Below, in pieces: positions 20,720-30,268 of a stretch of DNA of 35,000 nucleotides. Numbering within the stretch: the stretch's first letter is position 1; every line of letters begins with the position of its first letter. The DNA is taken from positions 7,501-42,500 of the forward strand of contig JAHBMJ010000581.1 in assembly GCA_018398765.1 (NCBI GenBank), given 5' to 3'. Position numbers and translations under genes: made by a program. The notes under the pieces are model-generated. The model had not been told where the DNA came from. It saw nothing but the letters and a program-made list of their open reading frames with translations, and did no database searches. This DNA is from Chromera velia. Lineage: Eukaryota; Sar; Chromeraceae.

Positions 20720-23700
20720 ATGGCTTCAAAAAGAAGGAAACTCACAATAAAAATGGTAAATGTGGGGGGACTGGGGTCACGCATATGAAATAAGACTCTC
20801 GAGCGGTGGCTGGCCGCTTGCCAGGCAGACATTGTGGTGTTGACTAAAACGAAGTGCCCCTCCATGCCCGTAAGAACATCTACTCACACAGGGCATAATT
20901 TCGATCACTTTGAGTGGTTGAGAAGGAAAATCAAAGCGAAAGGGTCGAGAAGGAAAGCTGCAACCATCGGGGAAGCAAGGACAGGGGGTGTATGCATCCT
21001 AGTCAGGAATTCCTTAGTTCATGAACTGCAGCCAAGGTGGGAGCTGGTGGGTCAAAATCTGGTCTGTCTGTCAGTGAATGTGCCTTCTCCCTCAGAAGGG
21101 GGGGAGTCAGCCACGAGAGTCCTCCATGACTTCGGTGTGTACTTTCTACCTAGAGGGTCTGACCTGAGACAGAGAGACAGGGAGCTAAGAGACAGAGAGA
21201 GAGAGGGTGTGATCGATGCACTGTGTCAGGTACCTCTCGAGGATTTGCGCATCCTAGTTGGGGACATGAACGGCAAGCTGGGAACTCAGGTGCCGGAAGG
21301 GCTAACTTGGGAAAGAATGCTATGTCCCACTGATGAAAGCAGAGAAGAGAACGAAGTTGATGCTTGTAAGCCCTCTTAATTGTCAGCCTGCAGCCATGGC
21401 AGTCAACCTGACGAGCAAGGAAATTGGTTGATCCGTCTTTATGAACGCTCTAACTTAATTCCTCTCCACGGCCTGTCCTTGAAATGTGAGAGGCTGGGTG
21501 TTGATGTCTCCTTTCCAGGCCCGTGCACCTTTTTTAAAGCAGGAGAAGAGCATTGATCACTTTTTTGTAGATCCTTTTCTTTTGATAGCCTGGTCCTCTG
21601 CCACTTCAAACCTGGAAGCGGACTTCGTCCCTCAACATGTTGTTCTTTCTCTTTCTTTTTTTCTTGATTCATCTCCTCCCCCTATGTCTTCTGATCCTCC
21701 GCATGCCTCCACGGGCGAAAAGAATTTCTCTTTTCTCCCCCTTCTCCTCATTGTTAATAGAACTTCCTCGGTGACTGATGATGAAATGATTCCTTTCACC
21801 AGAGCGGTCCTACCGTTTTCTGAGACAGTTTTTCCCAGCCTGTTCGACAGAGGGGTAAACGAACTGCGTGAAGGAGGTCAAGTTGTTTCCCCTATCCTAC
21901 CTCCCTCTGACCTACCACCCTTTCCCCCACAACCACCTCCCCCTCAGAATGCTCCCCCCCCCAACTCTCTCAGCAAGGCTTCTTATCTTGACCAATTGGA
22001 ACGGTTGAGTCTTTCTTGGGAAGAAAGGCTGGCAGACAGCAAAGTGGGTGCAGTGGTAGACGGGGGAAAGGCATTCAAGAAAAGAAGACAGTCTGGGAGA
22101 AAGCAGAGCACCTGTCAGGCTTGGTGGGACCCTCAATGCTGCCTGATTCATTTGAAGGTGAAGGAGACAGAGGAAAAGGCAAGACATGTCCCGAACCCTT
22201 CTCACCTTCTGTAAAAAGAATGTGTCAAACTGAAAAGGGAAAGAGCTCGACTGTTTGTAGCAAAAAGGAGTAAGCTTGAGCAACAGACAGCAGAGAGACT
22301 AGCTAGAGAAGCAGCAGTTGACCCCTCGAAAGTTTGGCAATGGAACAGGAAAATCAAAACACAGAGGGGAAGGGATAATAAACCCGCTGCATCTTCCTTC
22401 ACTCAGTTCTGGGCTGGGGTCTTCGATGGTCCTAGTCTTCCGCCTGCACCTGTTAGTCTGGCCTTCCCCCCTCCTTCTCAGCCCACCTTCTTCATACATA
22501 TGATTGAGGAAACAATAAAAAGAATTGACCTAAAGAAGGCGTTAGATTTGGATAGGGTTAGCCCCTGTCACCTCTCGTTATATTTTAGTTTTTCTCCTCT
22601 CTCCCGCTTGCTGCTCTTTGTCTTTTTTAGTTTGTTTCACCTTTTTTCTTTTTGGCCTGAACGCTGGAATGTGTTGCGCATTGTTCCCATCCCTAAGGGC
22701 CCGCCGAGTCTCGACTGTAACAAATGGCGCCCGGTCCATATTGTGGGGCTTCTAGGTAAGATTTTTGCTTTATTAATGGACTTAAAGATCAGGAGAGAGG
22801 TGAAAATTGACGAAAGGCAACTCGGCTTCAGACAGGGGGTAGGGACAAGGGAGGCCTTCGCTGCTCTGTCTTCGTTAATTTTTAGCTCCAAAAAGAAGAA
22901 GAGCCCTCTGATTGCCGCGTTTATTGATTTCAGCAAGGCGTTTAATACAGTTCCTCGGGTCAAAATGTTAGAGAGGCTCAGGGAGGAAGGAGTAAGCCAA
23001 GCCGATGTTTGGATAATTCATTCGATGTATAGTCAGGTGAAGGCTTGGGTGGATGGGGCAACAGAATGCTTTCCAGAAGGCGGAGGAGTAAAACAAGGCG
23101 ATCCTCTCTCTCCTCTCTTCTTTCTTCTTTTCATCAACAATTTGCATAAGTCTGTCACCTCCGATAATGAAAACAGGAATCAAAGCTCGGCTGGGAATAC
23201 TGATAGAGAGACTCCTGTCAGACTGTCTGACATTTTAATCAAAAGCATCAGGTATGCTGACGACCTTGTTCTGTTTGCCCACAGTGCTTCAGACTTGCAG
23301 AAACGTCTGTCTCGCTTCGAGGACTATTGTAAGGAGCACGGCCTGAAGGTGAATTTAAAAAAGACAAAAGTTATGCATCTCTCCTCCTCCCACCCCGACC
23401 TAGTGCCCCGGACCCCTTTTTTTTATGAAGGCAGACCAGTGGAAGCGGTGAGTAAACATAAGTATTTGGGCAACTGGGTTTTTGAGGGCGGGGACCTTAG
23501 TAAGACAGTCGAAGCCCGCATTGAGGCGGCAGAGAAGGTACTGGGGGCTGTGTTTGGTACTCTCTCTTCTTTAGACTTTGTTTCTTCCTTTTCTAAAATT
23601 ACTTTGTTTAAGGCCCTCTGGCTGTCAGTCGTGCTGTATGGACTAGAAACGATCCCACTGAGAAAGACAGATATTGCTTGCCTCGATGCTTTACAATTAC

Positions 23701-24628
23701 GTTTTGTTCGATGTTGTTTTGGTCTCTCTTATCACTCCTTTGTTTCGCCTTCCCTTCTCTCTCTCTCTCTCTTGAGCCATTCAATTCTCTACTTGGTAAG
23801 CTGAGTGAGGGCTTCATCTAATGCATCAAATTGATCGACCGTGCTCTACCCCGGGCAGTGTGGAATGAGTGCTTGGCTAGCTCGTGCAAACCCTTCGTTA
23901 AGACAGTAAAATGGCTGGCCGTTCCATTAGATTGCTCCCTTTTATGGCCTCCATTGCCAAGCACGGTGGGGGATAAGTTTAAAAGGAAGGGCAAGGGCAG
24001 AAGGAAAAGGGCGGCAAAAAAGATGGTAGAGGGTGCCTGGCTGTCCGACTGGTTGAAAAAAGAAACTGGGAACGTTAGAGACAGAGACGGAATTTTCCCC
24101 CGCCTTGCAGATCTCTTCCCTTTCCAGTCAGAAAATCCGACCAGAGAACGTTTGGCCATGCACCTTCTGTGTGAAAGGAAATGGCGTCCGAGAAGTGAAA
24201 TGATAGAGTGCAGTGTTGAACCTCTGCTAAAGAGTCTGCTGCAGTCCTCCGCAAGCTTCCGTATGCTTTTCAGGGCTCTCACAGAGGAGGATATAGATAG
24301 AACTCAACCAGAACGGCTGTGCAATAAATGTTTGTCCCCCTCGCGTATGATTAAAGATGAGGTTCATGTCCTGACAGAGTGTAAAAATACAGAAAGGGAA
24401 CGGAACAGGCTGAAAGAACTGTACGAAATTGCGAAGCAGAGAGCGCCCATTAACATAAGAATACAGATTGCACAACGCATTGCAGGTGCAACCGGGAGGG
24501 GCACTTCTGATAATAAGAAGAAAATGAAGGATATGGTGTTGCTGTTGTGTACAATCCTGCCTAGAAGCGGTTCCAAAGCTATAGCTGACTGTCTCAAGAA
24601 GGTGCATTCTGTCGATAAGGCAAGTTGA
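20720..24628 (+). pseudogene. LINE ORF2: endonuclease and reverse transcriptase, broken by stops and frameshifts
   Basis: The likely start is the ATG at 20720, 79 bases after the ORF1 stop. The endonuclease part includes KMVNVGGLGSRI, then after a TGA at 20786 ADIVVLTKTK, GGVCILVRNSL, FGVYFLPRGS, RILVGDMNGKLG and KSIDHFFVDP. The reverse transcriptase (about 22500-23700) shows RIVPIPKGPP, WRPVHIVGLLGKIF, RQLGFRQGVGTREA, AAFIDFSKAFNTVPR, GVKQGDPLSPLFFLLFINNL, SIRYADDLVLF with the YADD active site, and KKTKVMHL. The C-terminal part ends with a zinc knuckle. Lesions are TGA 20786-20788, TAA 21377-21379, a frameshift in the T/A run near 21532, TAA 22212-22214, a frameshift near the CT run at 23757, and TAA 23819-23821. 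Apart from these, the frames connect cleanly. Confidence 0.85.
24319..24384 (+). other. C-terminal zinc-knuckle motif of LINE ORF2
   Basis: The translation CNKCLSPSRM...DEVHVLTEC has the spacing C-x2-C-x11-H-x4-C. This is the usual form of the C-terminal CCHC motif found after the reverse transcriptase in many LINE ORF2 proteins. All four metal-binding residues are intact in this copy. Confidence 0.7.
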
Positions 24629-24690
24629 GGCGAATCAATCCAACTGGCATGCAGGTTTGAAATTCTTTACCCCCCCCCCATGAATGTATG

Positions 24691-24937
24691 CTCTGGGTTG
24701 TCCCCAAAGCCTTGTTATTGGCTTAGGATTTGGCGTCGCTAAATCTACCCCTCAATCATCATTATCATCAGTTTGCATGATTATACTTTATCATCATCAT
24801 AAAGTGTATAGTGTAGGCTTTCAGTTTCAAACTATAGGTTTCAAACTCTTCATTTTAATAGTTCTATATCTGATGTCTAAAGCTAGTTCATTAAGTTTTA
24901 AAAATAAAGTCCGGCCTTAAATTTAATAATTAATTAA
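24691..24937 (+). repeat. 3' untranslated tail of the LINE
   Basis: This is the tail shared with 18208-18460 (nearly full) and 18082-18155 (partial). It contains runs of ATCATC, an internal duplication (TTTCAAACT twice), an AATAAA at about 24903, and the AT-rich end AATTAATTAA. The high identity of the two longer copies suggests recent activity of the family even though this copy's ORFs are broken. Confidence 0.85.
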
Positions 24938-26229
24938 CTTTTATAATTTGATACAGAAATTTAACTTAATGACTTTAAATTTGAAAAACTCTAAACCAAA
25001 AGCCTGGCCAAAAGCTTTTTTTTTAACCTTCTTTCATCTGAAAAAACATACAAAAATATATAATGCTGATAATGAATCATTAATGATTGGAATAAACCTA
25101 TATAGCCGCTATTATAGCGCTCAACTTAAATGTCAGAGCCTTATGTATAATAGCTTCCTAGCCTAGTTCTGAGCATACTGCCTAGCATACTGTAGGCACG
25201 GATAATACGTCAGATATATATAGTACCAACATACTGAAAAGTCGGGGGGACATTGACTTAAAGTTTGTTCCTAGCGTCTGGCCTATACGTCTTTCATCTC
25301 TTCCTTCTGTGCTGGTTACTGCTATCGCTGCTAGCTTCCTCTCTCATGTGACCTCATACTTGACGCTCCTCCGTCCGAATGCCTGAAAAGTCAGACTGAA
25401 AGTAAACTTTAATTTTGTGATTAGGATTGGGATTAGGATTAATATTCGGAGGCTAAATTTGGAGGATGGTTTTCCCGCCTCAATATGCCGAATGTCCGAC
25501 GTGCCCTAGTAGGATATAGTAGGGCGTGCCGCTTCTACTTAGAATCTACTAAAGTTGCACCCCTTATTTCTACATTTTTCTGGACTCAAAAAAAAGAAGC
25601 CAAATCCTAGCCTTCCTAGGCCAGATCATAATTTCATAGTCCCAGTTCATGTAAGTTCTATAAAAATTATAAAGAAAATCCTCTATTTTATCAAATAGTG
25701 AGTCTTTGCGAAGCCTGAATATAGGACAAAAATGTACCAAAAGACCTGTTCATTCCGCGTCACTTCAAATTACTGAAGTTGACTTGAAAAGGCACCGCTC
25801 TCAATATGCTTGAAGAAAGGTTGATAAAGCAATCCTCGAATTTCAATTTTTGAGGTGAGCCAACTTAGAGAAATCAACCCACCCCGGCCCCACCCGCAGC
25901 ATTCTTTCCACCCTTTTCGTGAATCTCCGCACATTGATCCACCCTTGTACGTCCCGTCCCACCTCACCAGCCCATGTCTGATCGACAAGTAAGCACCTCG
26001 ATCGATCTGCTCAGCGCACCACTGATGGATGAACCTTCGAAAGGTCGATCGATCTGCTCACATACACGGCTTGAGCATTAATCTCCATATGTGCAGCATG
26101 AAGACACATGGGCTCCGCCTCACAGGATGCATGCTTCGGTCTTTCTTTTAGTATCACTTCAATGTGTGTGTCCCACAGTCTCTTTTGATTGTCTCCTTTT
26201 CCTTTTCCCTATGGGAATGAAGCGAACAT
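24938..26229. other. AT-rich non-coding stretch with diverged repeat remnants
   Basis: Composition is AT-rich to about 25770 and unlike the gene-bearing parts. At 25420-25500 a run of GGATTAGGATT units is followed by sequence resembling 18155-18205 next to the first LINE tails, so it may be an old repeat remnant. The rest, to 26229, shows no supported gene. Short open frames here have no recognisable features. Confidence 0.5.
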
Positions 26230-27436
26230 ATGAACGAAGCCGGAAAGCATGACTTCAATCAGCGAGTGATGAATGAAGTAAAACTGCGTGAAACAAAAAA
26301 ACTGCCGTTTGATGTAGAATCACGATCGGAAGAGGACTCGAGAGAGACATTGAAGAAAGAGTTTTTGACTCGACTGAAGAAAGAAATTGAGAGAAGAAGG
26401 AAAGATATTAAGAAAAATGTCAGGATGGCACATGCTTTCTATAAAAAGAAACAAACCAACCAACAAACACCTGTTACGTCTTTTGGCACTCGTTGATTTT
26501 CCCTCCGAGCGATCCCGGAACCCGAGACCCTTGCCGCCTGGTTATTCACCCTGAATTACATGCATCCCGCCGCCAGTGTTTTCAAGCACAGAAGAGAACA
26601 ATATTCACGCCACGATTCCGAATATACCCCCGAGGCTAGTTCAGCCGCCTACAATGAATATCCCTCCCTCCGGCCATTCCCTGATCGACACATCATGCAT
26701 CAGACATGCAGGAGACAAAAAGAAATGGATGTATGTTGACGATCGAACGATCTCTGCGGACCGCAAAAAATTGGTTTCTTTTGAATCAATTAGAGATGTG
26801 TCCAAAGTCACAGTGATGGTACAGATCGCAGGCGTTTTTTTTTTTCAGTAAGAAAGCCGGACATGGGTGGACCATCAGCCAGTCAATCAGACATGCGGCG
26901 GTGGATTCGCCTGAATTGCCTCCCCGCCTTCGAGAGGTGCTTTCTGTCTCCATAAAGCGAAGGAGCATTCCCTGACAATATTCATTCGAGGGTTTGTAAA
27001 GCAACCGATCTCAGACAACGAGTCGGAGCTCATGCTCAGGACGTACAGAGAGACCAACTCAAAGCTGTCCTCCCTTCCACCCGGCTGCGTGTGTTGGTTT
27101 AACTGGACAGCAACAGAGCTTTCGGAGTCCCCCTCCCTGAATCCACCAGAAATTTGTCGAACGCTGCCTTCCCTGGGCCTTTTCTGATTTGTGTGAGATG
27201 AAGAATGCATAGATCGATTGGTTGAAATTACGGCGAAATTGGAAATGAAGAACATCGAGGTAGAATTAAGCCTGAGGGAAGGCGAAAGCAAAGGTTTACA
27301 AGAAAGAAAAGGAACTTGGGAGAGACTGAAAACGCTGACGTGTCAAAAATGCAACGGCATGCAGTTGATTGAATTCACTCACTTGGCAACAGACGTATGC
27401 CGAGAAATATCACTAACAGGACTGAAACGAAAATGA
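26230..27436 (+). CDS. Possible small gene of unknown function, exon structure unresolved
   Basis: Three stretches look coding but are not joined with confidence. The first (26230-26496) encodes a Lys/Glu-rich helical peptide (FLTRLKKEIERRRKDIKKN). A middle part near 26995-27180 is open and contains SDNESELMLRTYRETNSKL and a Cys/Trp-containing stretch. The last (about 27197-27436) encodes EECIDRLVEITAKLEMKNIE and later TCQKCNGMQLIEFTHLATDV, closing with TGA. An acceptor-like CCGCCAG lies at 26575, and the part after it is open in two frames. The gene would be convergent with the phosphodiesterase gene, whose stop is only 160 bases away. I recognise no family. It could be a real small gene, or part of it could be chance open frames. 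Confidence 0.3.
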
Positions 27437-27566
27437 AAGAAGAGGCAGCGACACACATAAAATCACTTTACTGAAAGAGGTCCAAAATCTGACGAAAACA
27501 GCTGCGAAATGCCTCTTCTCTTTCCTTGCGTTAGGTTCCCTAGCGAAGCTGAGCAATTCAATCTGC

Positions 27567-27600
27567 CTGCCTGCCTGCCTGCCTGTCTGCCTGTCTGTCA
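27567..27600 (+). repeat. Short CTGC/CTGT tandem repeat between convergent genes
   Basis: About eight CTGC or CTGT units immediately after the phosphodiesterase stop codon on its downstream side. Confidence 0.8.
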
Positions 27601-30227
27601 CTCTGCCGCTTCACCAGAAATAGGAAATTTGTCCTTTGCGGAATTGCTTGAGGTCATCGGAAGGAACCCTGGACTTTTCTTCAACGAGGCGAAGCTCAAC
27701 AAGGCAGTTCCTGACCGCCCAAAGGGGCTTCTCCGACTCTCCGGCGATACGGAACGGGATTCCGGCGAGGAGAGAGTAACTGCGCTCTCAGGGGACGTAG
27801 GTTGCCGTGGAGTGGTCTCGAAAAGAGAAAGGGGAATCAGACCAGCAGTCTCTGGTCGCTGCCACTGTTCCACGTTGGAGTCCAGATTGAAGAGGCAAAC
27901 AGACTCGATTCTGCTCGGGGGCACATCCACTGCGGGACTTCGCTGTCTGGAATCCAGAAGAGATGACCGACAGCTCAGGGAGGCAAAAGCGTCGGACAAT
28001 GTGGGGGGTTGCATCCCCGTGCCGAGCTTCTGAGTAGATTTCAGCCTCCGAGTCGGCAGCTCCACCTTCCCTTTTTCCTCCTCGTTGTGTTTCTCCTGAC
28101 GATCGCGTTGAAAGGCTGCTTGTTTTTCTGCCGCCCCCTTGATGCTTCCGGCTTTCGAGTGGTATCGCCGCACCTCCACTGCTCTCTCCGCGGAAATTTG
28201 TTCAATCGTTGCAAGCTCAGCGAAAAGTTCCCTGGTTCAAGTAAGGACAGAGGGGAGGGACAGCAATACAAAGAAAATAAACAAAATGCATTCGGAGATA
28301 CCTGAGTTCACATTCGAACTTTGCAAGCACTCTCAGGACACACGAAAAAAAAGGAGATGCGAAAACAAGAAAAAAATGAAAAGACCACGACTTCGTCAAC
28401 GGACCTGCTGACGAATTTGAGAAAACCGATCTGCGACTTGCAGAGAGCAACGGGATTCGAGTCTTTCCTGTTGCAGAGGGGGGAGATCGGGAGGCCGAGG
28501 CTTTGTTCCTTTTCGCCTTGAAGGAAGAACTCCTCCGTCACACAAAGGGAACGCGCAAAGTGAACGTCCCAGGGCTTCGCGCTGTGACCTGCGCGCATTC
28601 GTGATGAGGGAAGGAACGAGACTGACTGAGAGAGACTGAGAGAGAGACTGACTAAGTGAGCGAACCGAGGCAGGCAATGATAAGGGGCAAGTGAAGCATT
28701 TCAAACACTTGGTGTTCCTGCAGTGTAGTTATTTCTTCTGTTGTATCCAGCCTGACACGAATTTGAATACGAATGAGAACGGAAACATCGAATAGCCTCA
28801 TCCACCCACCCACCTAGATCAGCAGCCTTCATGCACGCCCTGGTGACCATCCAGATATCTCTCTCCATTTCCTGTATTTTCTTCTCTGACTGAGCGGCCT
28901 TCCACCCCTCTGTGCTCAGACTGGACGCAAACTCGGTCGTCGCTCTCCTCAGCTTCATAGTGGAGAGAAACTCAAAGTGCTGCAGTCAGGCATTGCAGAG
29001 ATGATCGAGTGAAACAGGATTCATCAGAAAATGTTATTTACTCTTCTGCATTTCCAATCTAGCTGCACACCAAGAAAATATATCTGCATGGTTTTGCAGC
29101 AATAAAGATATGCCATGAACCGGCACCCCCAAACACGGCCACACGCTAATACTTGATGACTAGATGACCGAGCGTTACTTGCTGACTGACCAGCTTCATG
29201 TCGGTGTCAAGGATCAGGTCAATGATTGCAGATCCTGCCACCCGACGCGATTCTGTGTCCAGCTTTTCCTGCAGGCATGCATGCCGGGGTATGTGGTGAA
29301 GACGTACGCACAAAAGGAGAAGAAAGAGTTCTCAGGCCACCTTCAATCGTCAGCCACCAGCCAGACTGAAAGATAAGGGGACTCACTGATTGACTCCCCA
29401 AATGCATGAGTGACTGACTAGCAGTTGGCACCCAGTGGTCTGAAGAATTCGGAATGTCTGAGCTGCGTGGAAATTCTCAAGCACGCTCCGATCGTTGTAG
29501 GTCACGGCGAGCTCACTCCATCTGCAGAGAGCAACCAGTGCTTCATCCAAAGAAAGGGAGAAGGCGGGAAACTAGGGTGAGAATTTTCGTTCAGTTGACA
29601 CCCTTCCTCTTTTTCTTTCAAACCTCTGGGGCCAACCCAAACACATTTGATGACAACGGATGCAGTCATTCACCCTTCCGTTGGCGCCGTGCTGCCAGAA
29701 TGTTACAACAAGCTCCCACGCAGACGTCTTCATACACCCCCCCCAATGAAGCGCTGACTTGTTGACATGGAACATGTTGTTCACTCCCTCGTGTCCGACG
29801 TCATGGCACAGAGCCGCGATGATCACGCACAAGTTCCGGACAGGACTCAGAAACTGCCGCACCCCCGCGTGCTCTGTCAGCCAGACGCACATCAAGGCGA
29901 CCTGCAATCAAGCAAAGAAAGCGCCGGGTGTGCGCACTTCACATGCACGGACGGCAGGTTTTGATCTTTCAACCTTTGCAAGCCGCGTGAAAAGATCGCT
30001 AAAAAAAAAAGCTTTGATCCCTTTTCTCCTTGCGCTCTAGCTTGACCGGCGGTAGTGGGCTCGTGGTGCATGTTCGATTCACCCAAATAGACGGAAAGAG
30101 TGAGACGCGGACTTACGTCTGCCCCGTGCAGCGCATTGTGGTACTTTGGTTTGGTCGAGTACGAAGCCTCCACCTGCATTCGTTTCAGCACGGGTGAGTG
30201 TGCATGTGTGTTTGCGTGTGTGCGTGT

Positions 30228-30268
<41 letters not shown>

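Larger units (their letters stand above)
18461..24937 (+). mobile_element. Nearly full-length non-LTR retrotransposon (LINE), decayed
   Basis: The element is about 6.5 kb. It has ORF1 (Pro/Ser-rich plus a cysteine-rich part) and ORF2 with an APE-type endonuclease, a reverse transcriptase and a C-terminal zinc knuckle, then a 3' tail with AATAAA and a short AT-rich terminus instead of long poly(A). No integrase, protease or RNase H motif is visible. The 5' boundary is inferred from the end of the preceding tail copy; the 3' boundary comes from alignment of the two tails. In-frame stops at 19684, 20786, 21377, 22212 and 23819, and frameshifts near 21532-21540 and 23740-23775, show that this copy is inactive. 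I cannot place it in a named clade by eye. Confidence 0.85.

Noticed and set aside
18550-24628. Reassigned stop codons as the reason for the in-frame stops in the LINE
   Set aside because: The neighbouring phosphodiesterase and giant genes use TGA as an ordinary stop and read through none in their exons. The LINE also has frameshifts and an active-site change, so decay is the better explanation.
18208-24937. Terminal direct repeats of about 250 bases read as LTRs of an LTR retrotransposon
   Set aside because: The enclosed proteins are LINE-type (APE endonuclease before a YADD reverse transcriptase, no integrase or protease), the repeats hold a 3' tail with AATAAA, and a third partial copy lies upstream. 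Tandem LINE tails explain this better.
25420-25445. Telomere-like repeat (GGATTAGGATT units)
   Set aside because: Only three or four imperfect units are present and they do not match a known telomere unit exactly. A decayed repeat is simpler.
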